Assembly (NCBI GenBank): GCA_020201295.1
Contig: JAIVHA010000179.1
Coordinates: forward strand, 1 to 7,705
DNA length: 7,705 nucleotides
Source of the DNA: Lysobacteraceae bacterium
GTDB taxonomy: Bacteria > Pseudomonadota > Gammaproteobacteria > DSM-19610
Direction: 5' to 3'
Part shown: positions 1-6,243 of the stretch, piece after piece
Numbering within the stretch: the first letter of the stretch is position 1
Layout: the number at the start of each line of letters is the position of its first letter
Notes under the pieces: generated by a model
Told to the model about the DNA's origin: nothing
What the model saw: only the letters and a program-made list of their open reading frames with translations
Databases searched by the model: none
Translations under genes and position numbers: made by a program

Positions 1-92
1 GAGATTGCCGCGTCACTTCTGGCCCATAGAATCCCTTCGGGCTTCATCATGTGTACCTTACCCTTCGGGTCAAGGCATCCTCGCAATGACGG
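1..92. repeat. Degenerate dispersed intergenic repeat
   Basis: The two ends of this stretch (about 1-15 and 78-92) correspond, on the reverse strand, to the ends of a widespread bacterial intergenic repeat that begins CGTCATTGCGAGGA and ends GACGCGGCAATCTC. The middle is longer than usual and carries two copies of a CCCTTCGGG word (about 33-41 and 61-68). No convincing gene lies here; the 145-residue reading frame beginning at position 5 overlaps ubiA and has repeat-like, arginine-rich translation. Assignment to the repeat type is from memory of the motif, not from a search. The left end may continue outside the window. Confidence 0.5.
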
Positions 93-164
93 GCATCTTC
101 CGGCTTAAGTCAGTGCCATTCCCCCTAGGTTTGGGTCCGGGTTTTGTGATGAAATGTCGGCCTC

Positions 165-1037
165 ATGACCTTTCCACGCCAGCAATGGATCCAATACGCC
201 CGGCTGATGCGGCTGCACCGCCCCATCGGCATCCTGCTGCTGCTGTGGCCCACCCTGTGGGCCCTGTGGATCGCCGCCGAGGGCTGGCCCGATCCGCTGG
301 TGCTGTTCGTGTTCGTCGCCGGCGTGGTGCTGATGCGCTCGGCCGGCTGCGTCATCAACGATTATGCGGACCGCCATTTCGACCCCCACGTGGCGCGCAC
401 CCGGGACCGGCCGCTCGCCGCCGGGCGGGTGAGCGAGCGTGAGGCGCTGATCCTGTTCGCGGTGCTGTGCGGGGTCTCTTTCCTGCTGGTGCTGCTCATG
501 AACTGGCTCACCATCGCCCTGTCCCTGGTGGGCGTACTGCTGGCCGCCAGCTATCCCTTCATGAAGCGCTACACCCAGCTGCCCCAGGTCTACCTCGGCG
601 CCGCCTTCGGCTGGGCCATCATCATGGCCTTCGCCGCCCAGGCCGGCGAGCTGACCCGCGTCGCCTGGCTGCTGTTCATCGCCAATGTCCTCTGGGCCAC
701 GGTGTACGACACCCAGTACGGCATGGTGGACCGCGAGGACGATCTCAAGATCGGGGTGAAATCCACCGCCATCCTGTTCGGCACGGCGGACCGGCTGATC
801 ATCGGCATCCTGCAGGTCATGCTGCTGCTGGCCCTGCTGCTGGTGGGCCACAACGCCGAGCTGGGACTCTACTACCACTTCAGTCTGCTGGTCGCTGCCG
901 CCCTCATGGTCTACCAGCAGTACCTGATCCGCGAGCGTGAGCCGGCCCAGTGCTTCCAGGCCTTCCTCAACAACAACTGGTTCGGGGCGGCGCTGTTCGC
1001 CGGTATCTTCCTCGATTACCTGGCGCGGGCTGGCTGA
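165..1037 (+). CDS. ubiA: 4-hydroxybenzoate octaprenyltransferase (UbiA)
   Basis: Integral inner-membrane prenyltransferase that attaches the polyprenyl tail to 4-hydroxybenzoate in ubiquinone synthesis. The product is 290 residues, the usual length for UbiA. The first Asp-rich Mg-diphosphate motif is NDYADRHFD at residues 65-73, and the second is YDTQYGMVDREDD at 181-193. Many hydrophobic helices alternate with these loops (for example 21-38, 45-60, 94-112, 116-130, 145-160, 166-181, 212-228). The ATG at 165 is the first possible start because an in-frame TGA lies at 150-152. No clear Shine-Dalgarno sequence precedes it. The usual partner ubiC (chorismate lyase) is not visible upstream within the window. 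The gene stands alone, convergent with the comF remnant. Identification is secure from motifs and length. Confidence 0.96.
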   Translation: MTFPRQQWIQYARLMRLHRPIGILLLLWPTLWALWIAAEGWPDPLVLFVFVAGVVLMRSAGCVINDYADRHFDPHVARTRDRPLAAGRVSEREALILFAVLCGVSFLLVLLMNWLTIALSLVGVLLAASYPFMKRYTQLPQVYLGAAFGWAIIMAFAAQAGELTRVAWLLFIANVLWATVYDTQYGMVDREDDLKIGVKSTAILFGTADRLIIGILQVMLLLALLLVGHNAELGLYYHFSLLVAAALMVYQQYLIREREPAQCFQAFLNNNWFGAALFAGIFLDYLARAG

Positions 1038-1063
1038 CCCCGCGCTCAGCGCCCACCCCCCCT

Positions 1064-1135
1064 GTAGGAGCGGCCTTTGGCCGCGAACAAGGTCGTCTTC
1101 ACAATGAACGGTTCGCGGCCGAAGGCCGCTCCTAC
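1064..1135. repeat. REP-like inverted repeat between convergent genes
   Basis: Two 25-nt arms (1064-1088 and 1111-1135) are inverted copies of each other with a single mismatch; they begin GTAGGAGCGGCC and end CCGCGAAC. The 22-nt spacer between them holds nothing recognisable. The GTAGGAGCG start is typical of REP elements of pseudomonads and relatives. It lies 26 nt after the ubiA stop and overlaps the comF stop codon (TAG on the minus strand, 1132-1134). Its position between converging genes would let the stem-loop end or protect both transcripts, but there is no U-tract on either side, so that role is inferred. Confidence 0.85.
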
Positions 1136-1599
1136 GTGGCGTCGGGAGCGGCCGTGCGCGCCAGCACCCAGACCTCCACCCGCGCCACCCCCGCCCCCTT
1201 GAGCAGCCGTGCCAGTTCATTCACCGTGGTGCCGGTGGTCATCACGTCATCGAGGATGGCGATGTGGTCCGGCAGTGGCCCTCCGGCCAGGGAATAGGCA
1301 TTACGCAGGTTGCGCTGGCGCTCCCGTGCCGGCAGTTGTGCCTGGGAATCGGTGTGTTTCACCCGTCGCGCCAGGCGGTGATCCATCGGGATGCCCAGCT
1401 CGTCGCGCAACGGACGGCCGATCTCCAGCGTCTGGTTGAAACCGCGCTCCGCCAGGCGCCGACGGTGCAGGGGCACGGGCAGGATGACCGCCGGGCGCGG
1501 GCCGGGTATTGGCGCCAGCCTGTCCGCCAGCAACTGGCCCAGCAGCCGGCCCATGGCCAGGTCCTGGTGAAACTTGAGGCGCTGGACCAGGTAATTGTT
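1132..1599 (-). pseudogene. comF: ComF-family phosphoribosyltransferase, N-terminally truncated
   Basis: This encodes the C-terminal phosphoribosyltransferase-fold part of a ComF/GntX-family protein, which in other bacteria is tied to DNA uptake or carbon use. Visible family motifs, counted from the internal ATG at 1554: PVPLHRRRLAERGFNQ at residues 26-41, the Q..L....R..N...A block at 71-87, and the PRPP loop ILDDVMTTGTT at 100-110. Homology continues upstream of that ATG (LVQRLKFHQDLA) and then meets an in-frame TGA at 1600-1602. The N-terminal part of about 90-100 residues, with its CxxC zinc-binding cysteines, is absent in all frames I checked. The break coincides with the start of the divergent membrane gene. 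The normal comF start and ribosome site are therefore gone. Translation from the ATG at 1554 would give 140 residues, but a pseudogene is more likely. The stop codon is supplied by the REP repeat. Confidence 0.85.
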
Positions 1600-1601
1600 T
1601 C

Positions 1602-2012
1602 ATGTCCGATTCCCTGTCCGCCGCGCCGGCCACCCATCTGTGCACCGGGCGCCGCGCCCGCGCTGGTGCCGCCCTGTTCAATTACGGGAATATCCTCGCC
1701 ATCCTGCTGCCCGTGCCCCTGGGCATCCTGTGGGTGGGCGTGTCCATGCTGGTGTATGCCATGAACCGCCATCACCCCAACGAGAAGGTCGGCCACTACA
1801 CACAGCAGGCGGCCTACCGTTTCTATGGCGTCACCGGTTTCTTCGTGGCCGCCGCCACCTTCATTCCCGGCAGCGGCCTGCGTTATTACCTCATCGCCTG
1901 GGGCACCGCCGCCCTGGTGCTGATCCCCTGGTCGATCCTCGACCTGGTGCGCATCGCCCGCGATGAATGGCTCGATATGGAAGTAGACATAGAGGATGCC
2001 CACCATGAGTAA
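1602..2012 (+). CDS. Small membrane protein of unknown function, coupled to bioB
   Basis: I do not recognise a characterised family for this 136-residue protein. After a basic N-terminus (residues 1-25, including RRARA) there are three probable transmembrane helices: about 29-53, 75-89 and 95-117. A conserved-looking polar stretch, MNRHHPNEKVGHYTQQAAYR, joins the first and second helices. The acidic tail (about 121-136) should be cytosolic or periplasmic depending on topology. The ATG at 1602 has only a weak AGGT (1589-1592) as possible ribosome site, and this lies inside the comF remnant; no in-frame ATG or GTG offers a better start near the first helix. Its last codons overlap the bioB start by 8 nt (ATGAGTAA), so it is probably co-transcribed and translationally coupled with bioB. 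A role in biotin metabolism is not implied by any motif. It begins exactly where comF is broken. Confidence 0.75.
   Translation: MSDSLSAAPATHLCTGRRARAGAALFNYGNILAILLPVPLGILWVGVSMLVYAMNRHHPNEKVGHYTQQAAYRFYGVTGFFVAAATFIPGSGLRYYLIAWGTAALVLIPWSILDLVRIARDEWLDMEVDIEDAHHE
1992..1995 (+). promoter_or_regulatory. Shine-Dalgarno GAGG deciding the bioB start
   Basis: GAGG lies 9 nt before the ATG at 2005 and directly abuts an earlier in-frame ATG at 1996, for which it would be unusable. This favours 2005 as the bioB start. The site sits inside the last codons of the upstream membrane protein gene, consistent with translational coupling. Confidence 0.7.
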
Positions 2013-2982
2013 GCCCGCGCCGCTGGCGGAACAGCCGCAGGACGACCTGCGCCACGACTGGACCCGGGACGAGATCCTCGCCCTGTTCGCGCTGCCCTTC
2101 AACGACCTGCTGCACCGCGCCCACGAGACGCACCGCGCCAACTTCGACCCCAATGCCGTGCAGGTGAGCACCCTGCTCAGCATCAAGACCGGCGGCTGCC
2201 CCGAGGACTGCAAGTACTGCTCCCAGAGCGTGCACCACAACACCGACCTGGAGCCGGAGGCGCTGCTCAAGATACAGGAGGTGCTGGACGCCGCCCGCGC
2301 CGCAAAAGAGGCCGGCGCCAGCCGCTTCTGCATGGGCGCCGCCTGGCGCAACCCCAGGGGCCGCAACTTCGAGCGCGTGCTGGACATGGTGCGCGAGGTG
2401 CGCGAACTGGGCCTGGAGACCTGCGCCACCCTGGGCATGCTCGACCAGGACCAGGCCGCGCAACTGAAGGAGGCCGGGCTGGACTACTACAACCACAACC
2501 TGGACACCTCGCCGGAGTTCTACGGCACCATCATCGGCACCCGCAGTTTCCAGGACCGCCTCGACACCCTGGAGCATGTGCGCAACGCCGGTATCCACGT
2601 CTGCTCCGGCGGCATCCTCGGCATGGGCGAGACGCGCGCCGACCGCGCCTCCTTCCTGCGCGCCCTGGTCAACGAGCCGCGCCATCCCGAGAGCGTGCCC
2701 ATCAACCAGCTGGTGCGCGTGCCCGGCACGCCGCTCGGTGACGTGGCCGAACTGGATCCCTTCGAGTTCGTGCGCACCGTGGCCATCGCCCGCATCCTGA
2801 TGCCGCGATCGCATGTGCGCCTGTCCGCCGGCCGCAGTGAAATGAGCGACGAGATGCAGGCCCTGTGTTTCTTCGCCGGCGCCAATTCCATCTTCTATGG
2901 TGAAAAGCTGCTCACCACCGGCAATCCCGACACCGAGCGGGACCTGGCCCTGTTCGACCGTCTCGGCATCCATCCCGTCTAG
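2005..2982 (+). CDS. bioB: Biotin synthase (BioB)
   Basis: Radical SAM enzyme that inserts sulfur into dethiobiotin to form biotin, the last step of the pathway. From the chosen start the protein is 325 residues (E. coli 346). The radical SAM cluster cysteines are in GGCPEDCKYCSQS: C65, C69 and C72. The ligands of the auxiliary [2Fe-2S] sulfur-donor cluster are also present: C109 (RFCMGAAW), C140 (LETCATLG), C200 (HVCSGG) and R272 (VRLSAGR). All seven sit at a constant offset of 12 from the E. coli numbering, so the core has no insertion or loss. Other family blocks are YYNHNLDTSPEFY (161-173) and GMGET (206-210). The start at 2005 is preferred to 1996 because of the GAGG spacing. It overlaps the preceding membrane protein gene by 8 nt and leads the bio cluster. 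I saw no BirA or BioR operator palindrome upstream. Confidence 0.98.
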   Translation: MSKPAPLAEQPQDDLRHDWTRDEILALFALPFNDLLHRAHETHRANFDPNAVQVSTLLSIKTGGCPEDCKYCSQSVHHNTDLEPEALLKIQEVLDAARAAKEAGASRFCMGAAWRNPRGRNFERVLDMVREVRELGLETCATLGMLDQDQAAQLKEAGLDYYNHNLDTSPEFYGTIIGTRSFQDRLDTLEHVRNAGIHVCSGGILGMGETRADRASFLRALVNEPRHPESVPINQLVRVPGTPLGDVAELDPFEFVRTVAIARILMPRSHVRLSAGRSEMSDEMQALCFFAGANSIFYGEKLLTTGNPDTERDLALFDRLGIHPV

Positions 2983-3045
2983 CCCTGCTTCAACCAACGA
3001 TGCCCGTTACCCTTTCACACCCGGTACTACACACCAACGGCTTCA

Positions 3046-3227
3046 ATGGCCACGGAACCACACGGAAATACACGGAAGGATTTTGGCCACGGAATCCACG
3101 GAAGAACACGGAAAAAAATCATTGTAGTGGGTGCGGTGACAATGGTGTCGATCAGGCACGATATGCAGATGGGACCCTATATCCTCGTTTCAGATTTCCG
3201 TGTGGTTCCGTGTGCTTCCGTGGCCAT
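3046..3227. repeat. Palindromic CACGGAA-array element, copy 1 (bioB-bioF gap)
   Basis: The left arm begins ATGGCCACGGAA at 3046 and contains six CACGGAA heptamers starting at 3051, 3061, 3071, 3088, 3097 and 3107. The right arm ends TTCCGTGGCCAT at 3227 and contains three inverted heptamers (TTCCGTG) starting at 3196, 3206 and 3216. Most units are spaced by exactly 10 bp. The left arm carries a partial second start (GGCCACGG at about 3085), as if two arms were joined in tandem. The interior, about 3117-3193, has no gene. The element occupies most of the 292-nt space between bioB and bioF; the flanks 2983-3045 and 3228-3260 show nothing recognisable. A folded transcript could form a long hairpin between the two messages. 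Confidence 0.88.
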
Positions 3228-3260
3228 TCCAATCCGATACCGGCGGCCTGAACAGGCAAC

Positions 3261-3264
3261 AGGA
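3261..3264 (+). promoter_or_regulatory. Shine-Dalgarno AGGA for bioF
   Basis: AGGA stands 10 nt before the ATG at 3275 but only 1 nt before the alternative in-frame ATG at 3266, which supports 3275 as the bioF start. A GTG further upstream at 3200 lies within the repeat and is not credible. Confidence 0.55.
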
Positions 3265-3274
3265 CATGCACGCC

Positions 3275-4480
3275 ATGCAGGAACTCGCCACCGCCCTTGC
3301 CCAGCGCCAGGCCGACCAGCTGTACCGCCGGCGGCGCACGGTGGCAGGGCCGCAGGGGGTGGAGCTGTCGATCGACGGCAAGACGCTGCTCAGCTTCTGC
3401 AGCAACGACTACCTCGGCCTCGCCAATGACCCGCGCCTGGTGGCGGCGCTCAAGGACGGCGCCGACCGCTTCGGTGTCGGCAGCGGTGCCGCCCACCTGA
3501 TTTCCGGCCACAGCCGCGCCCATCATGAACTGGAAGAGGCGCTGGCGGACTTCACCGGCCGGCCGCGCGCGCTGCTGTTTTCCACCGGCTACATGGCCAA
3601 CCTCGGCATCCTTCAGGCCCTGCTCGGCCGCCACGACCAGGTGTTCGAGGACCGCTACAACCACGCCTCCCTGCTCGATGCCGCGAAACTGAGCGGCGCG
3701 AAACTGCACCGCTATGCCCACGGCGATACCACCGCGCTGGCGGAACAGCTCGCCACGCATACCAGCGGCGAACGCCTGGTGGCCAGCGACGGCGTGTTCA
3801 GCATGGACGGCGACCAGGCGCCGCTGGCGGAACTGGCGCGCCTGTGCAAGCAGCACGACGCCTGGCTGCTGGTGGACGATGCCCATGGCATCGGCGTGCT
3901 GGGCAAGGAAGGCCGCGGTTCCCTGGACGCGGCCGGGCTGGGCATCGACGAGGTGCCGATCCTGATGGGCACCCTGGGCAAGGCACTGGGCACCGCCGGC
4001 GCCTTCGTGGCCGGCAGCGAGGACCTGATCGAGACCCTGATCCAGCAGGCCCGCACCTATGTCTATACCACCGCCACACCGCCGGCCCTGGCCTGGGCCA
4101 CCCTGGAGTCGCTGCGCATCGCGCGCGCGGAAGACTGGCGGCGGGAAAAACTCCACGTCCTGGTGGCGCGCTTTCGCGCCGGCACGGCCGAGCTGGGCCT
4201 GCAGCTCATGGATTCGCAGACCCCCATCCAGCCATTGCGGGTGGGCGATGCCGCTACCGCCCTGCACCTGAGCGAACAGTTGCTGGCACGCGGCATTCTG
4301 GTCACCGCCATCCGCCCGCCCACGGTACCGACCGGCACGGCGCGGCTGCGCATCACCTTCTCCACCCTGCACGAGGAGAGCCAGGTGGACCGGCTGCTGG
4401 GGGTGCTGGAGGAGGTCCTTTCAAGCTCAAAAAATCAATGGCCACAGAAGCACACGGAAGCACACGGAAAAAACCCATGA
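3275..4480 (+). CDS. bioF: 8-amino-7-oxononanoate synthase (BioF) with repeat-derived tail
   Basis: PLP enzyme that condenses pimeloyl-ACP (or pimeloyl-CoA) with L-alanine, releasing CO2, to give KAPA. The product is 401 residues against 384 in E. coli. Key features: FCSNDYLGLA at 41-50, GSGAAHLISGHS at 69-80, HASLLD at 130-135, the PLP-contacting DDAHGIGVLG at 201-210, and the Schiff-base lysine K236 in GTLGKALGTAG, the same number as in E. coli. TYVYTTATPP (261-270) and RPPTVPTGTARLRIT (347-361) are further family blocks. The start is set by homology (QELATALAQR matches the usual N-terminus) and the AGGA at 3261. The family fold ends near residue 384. The last 15 or so residues (NQWPQKHTEAHGKNP) are encoded by the CACGGAA repeat inserted at the 3' end, so the original stop is lost. 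The gene is bracketed by two such repeats. Confidence 0.97.
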   Translation: MQELATALAQRQADQLYRRRRTVAGPQGVELSIDGKTLLSFCSNDYLGLANDPRLVAALKDGADRFGVGSGAAHLISGHSRAHHELEEALADFTGRPRALLFSTGYMANLGILQALLGRHDQVFEDRYNHASLLDAAKLSGAKLHRYAHGDTTALAEQLATHTSGERLVASDGVFSMDGDQAPLAELARLCKQHDAWLLVDDAHGIGVLGKEGRGSLDAAGLGIDEVPILMGTLGKALGTAGAFVAGSEDLIETLIQQARTYVYTTATPPALAWATLESLRIARAEDWRREKLHVLVARFRAGTAELGLQLMDSQTPIQPLRVGDAATALHLSEQLLARGILVTAIRPPTVPTGTARLRITFSTLHEESQVDRLLGVLEEVLSSSKNQWPQKHTEAHGKNP

Positions 4481-4562
4481 AATCGCATCATACAGGTCCA
4501 TGTGCGCAGGCCTTCGAGCCTTGTTTTTATTTCCGTGTTTTTCCGTGTGCTTCCGTGGCCAT
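4438..4562. repeat. Palindromic CACGGAA-array element, copy 2 (bioF-bioH junction)
   Basis: The left arm begins ATGGCCACAGAAGCACACGG at 4438 with heptamers at 4443 (variant CACAGAA), 4453 and 4463. The right arm ends TTCCGTGGCCAT at 4562 with inverted heptamers at 4531, 4541 and 4551. Spacing within both arms is exactly 10 bp. Total length is about 125 bp, against about 182 bp for copy 1. The left arm is in frame with bioF and encodes its last residues; the bioF TGA lies at 4478-4480. The right arm ends 17 nt before the bioH start. A short T-run follows at 4569-4573, so a folded transcript could attenuate bioH, though the loop of roughly 60 nt makes a classical terminator unlikely. Confidence 0.9.
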
Positions 4563-4579
4563 AAACGATTTTTCTTAGT

Positions 4580-5374
4580 ATGAACCTGCATACGCAAACG
4601 AGTGGCACCGGCCCTGACCTGTTCCTCATCCACGGCTGGGGACTGAACGGCACCATCTGGTCCGGCCTGCGCGCGGCCCTGGAAGCGGACTACCGCGTCA
4701 CCGCCGTGGACCTCCCGGGCCATGGCCGCAGTCCCGGCGGTACTTTCGATCTGGACAGCGCCAGCATCGCGTTGCGGGAGGCCGCACCACCCCAGGCCCA
4801 CTGGATCGCCTGGTCCCTGGGCGGCCTACTGGCCCTGCACGCCGCGCGGCCGGCACCGGAGCGCATCACAGGCCTGACCCTGGTGGCCAGCAGCCCGCGC
4901 TTCGTACAGGCCCCCGACTGGCCCCATGCGGTACCGGCCGCCGTGCTGGCGCAATTCCTCGATGAACTGCAACAGGACTACCGCGCCACCCTCAACCGTT
5001 TCCTGGCCCTGCAGGTGCGCGGCAGCGCGGAGGCCGGTGGCACACTGCGCGCGTTGCGCGGCCAGTTGTTCGCCCATGGCGAGCCGGATCCGACTGCGCT
5101 GGCGGCCGGCCTCGCCATCCTGCGCGATGCGGACCTGCGCCCGGGCCTGGATGGCATCACTCTGCCGCTGCAGTTCATCATGGGTGAACGGGACACCCTG
5201 ATACCGGCAGCCGCGGCGCGTGCCTGCGTCGCGCGCGCGCCTGCCGCGCAACTGGAGGTGATCGCGGGCGCCGGTCACGCACCCTTCCTGTCCCACCCAC
5301 GGGAATTTCTCGCCGCATTGCGCCCCTTCCTGCCCGCGACGCAGCCTCGGGAGGTTCGCCACCATGGCGGCTGA
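4580..5374 (+). CDS. bioH: Pimeloyl-ACP methyl ester carboxylesterase (BioH)
   Basis: Cytosolic alpha/beta hydrolase that removes the methyl cap from pimeloyl-ACP methyl ester, ending the BioC-BioH route. It has 264 residues (E. coli 256). The oxyanion-side motif is LIHGWGLN at 16-23. The catalytic triad is S79 (AWSLGG), D205 (GERDTLIP) and H233 (GAGHAPFLSHP), close to E. coli S82, D207 and H235. The nucleophile elbow has Ala where BioH normally has Gly (A-W-S-L-G), a small change likely to be tolerated. The ATG at 4580 follows an in-frame TAG at 4577-4579, and no other in-frame ATG occurs before residue 201. No Shine-Dalgarno sequence is visible, because the repeat ends only 17 nt upstream. 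The 3' end overlaps bioC by 11 nt. Confidence 0.95.
   Translation: MNLHTQTSGTGPDLFLIHGWGLNGTIWSGLRAALEADYRVTAVDLPGHGRSPGGTFDLDSASIALREAAPPQAHWIAWSLGGLLALHAARPAPERITGLTLVASSPRFVQAPDWPHAVPAAVLAQFLDELQQDYRATLNRFLALQVRGSAEAGGTLRALRGQLFAHGEPDPTALAAGLAILRDADLRPGLDGITLPLQFIMGERDTLIPAAAARACVARAPAAQLEVIAGAGHAPFLSHPREFLAALRPFLPATQPREVRHHGG
5349..5354 (+). promoter_or_regulatory. Strong Shine-Dalgarno GGGAGG for bioC
   Basis: GGGAGG stands 9 nt before the bioC ATG at 5364 and lies inside the bioH coding region. It is the best ribosome site in the cluster and contrasts with the absent site of bioH. Confidence 0.8.
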
Positions 5375-6239
5375 CGAACGCTACCGCATCGACAAGGCCT
5401 GGACGCGGCGCTCCTTCGCGCACGCGGCCGACACCTATGATCGCGCGGCGGCCTTGCAACGCGAGGTGGGCGCGCAGCTGCTGGAACGCCTCGACCTGGT
5501 GAAACTGCAACCGACGCGGGTGCTGGACCTTGGCAGCGGCACCGGCGACATCAGCCACGCCTTGCTGCGCCGCTACCGCAAGGCCCGGGTGATCTCGCTG
5601 GACATTGCCTTCACCATGGCCCAGCGCAGTCGCAGGCGCGGCGGTTGGCTGCGCCGACCCATGGCGGTGTGCGCCGACGCCGAACGACTGCCCTTCGCCG
5701 ATCGCAGCTTCGAACTGCTGATCTCCAACCTTATGCTGCAATGGTGCCAGGACCTCGACAGTGCCTTCGCGGAATTTCGCCGCGTGCTGGCGCCGGGCGG
5801 CCTGCTGCTGTTCACCACCTTCGGCCCCGATACCCTGAAGGAACTGCGTCACAGCTGGCGCCAGGTGGATAATCATACCCATGTGAACGCCTTCCTCGAC
5901 ATGCACGACATCGGCGACGCCCTTCTGCGCGCCGGCCTGGCCGAACCGGTCATGGACGTGGAACGCATGGCGGTCACCTACCCGGACGTACGCGGGTTGA
6001 TGCGTGACCTCAAGGAACTGGGTGCGCACAATGTCACCGCCGGTCGTAACCATGCCCTGACCGGGCCGCGCAAGCTGCAGCGCATGCTGGAGGCCTATGA
6101 AGGCTTTCGCCAGGACGGGCGCCTGCCCGCCAGCTACGAGGTGGTGCATGGCCATGCCTGGTCGGTCCCGCGCGGGCAATCCCAGGTGACCAGGGATGGT
6201 GAAGTACGCATTCCGCTGGATGCCCTGCGGCGACGCTGA
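5364..6239 (+). CDS. bioC: Malonyl-ACP O-methyltransferase (BioC)
   Basis: SAM-dependent methyltransferase that methylates the free carboxyl of malonyl-ACP, disguising it as a fatty acid primer for pimelate synthesis. The product is 291 residues, longer than the E. coli protein (251) but in the range I recall for pseudomonad-type BioC. The N-terminal block FAHAADTYDRAAALQREV (18-35) is typical of BioC. The SAM-binding glycine loop is LDLGSGTG at 54-61, followed by the acidic end of strand 2 at D80 and by CADAERLPF (103-111). SNLMLQW (121-127) and FTTFGPDTLKELR (150-162) are characteristic BioC signatures. It overlaps bioH by 11 nt (ATGGCGGCTGA) and is followed 4 nt later by bioD, so these three are surely one transcriptional unit. 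Confidence 0.95.
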   Translation: MAADERYRIDKAWTRRSFAHAADTYDRAAALQREVGAQLLERLDLVKLQPTRVLDLGSGTGDISHALLRRYRKARVISLDIAFTMAQRSRRRGGWLRRPMAVCADAERLPFADRSFELLISNLMLQWCQDLDSAFAEFRRVLAPGGLLLFTTFGPDTLKELRHSWRQVDNHTHVNAFLDMHDIGDALLRAGLAEPVMDVERMAVTYPDVRGLMRDLKELGAHNVTAGRNHALTGPRKLQRMLEAYEGFRQDGRLPASYEVVHGHAWSVPRGQSQVTRDGEVRIPLDALRRR

Positions 6240-6243
6240 AGCC

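Noticed and set aside
105..1220. Minus-strand frame of 371 residues opposite ubiA
   Set aside because: Gln/His/Gly-rich shadow crossing ubiA, the REP element and comF; no family features.
1400..1601. BirA or BioR operator upstream of the bio cluster
   Set aside because: No TTGTAAACC/GGTTTACAA pair or TTAT..ATAA palindrome was found in or before the small membrane gene.
1891..2997. Long minus-strand frame of 368 residues opposite bioB
   Set aside because: Antisense shadow of bioB with low-complexity composition and no ribosome site or motif.
3046..3227. CRISPR-like spacing of short repeats
   Set aside because: The units are 7 bp every 10 bp, inverted across a centre, with no unique spacers of about 30 bp and no cas gene.
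3152..4372. Long minus-strand frame of 406 residues opposite bioF
   Set aside because: Its translation is rich in Gln, Gly, Ala and His without domain motifs; it is the antisense shadow of a GC-rich gene.
5000..5374. Loss of BioH function through the Gly-to-Ala change in the nucleophile elbow
   Set aside because: The Ser-Asp-His triad and flanking motifs are intact, and small residues are accepted at this place in the hydrolase fold.
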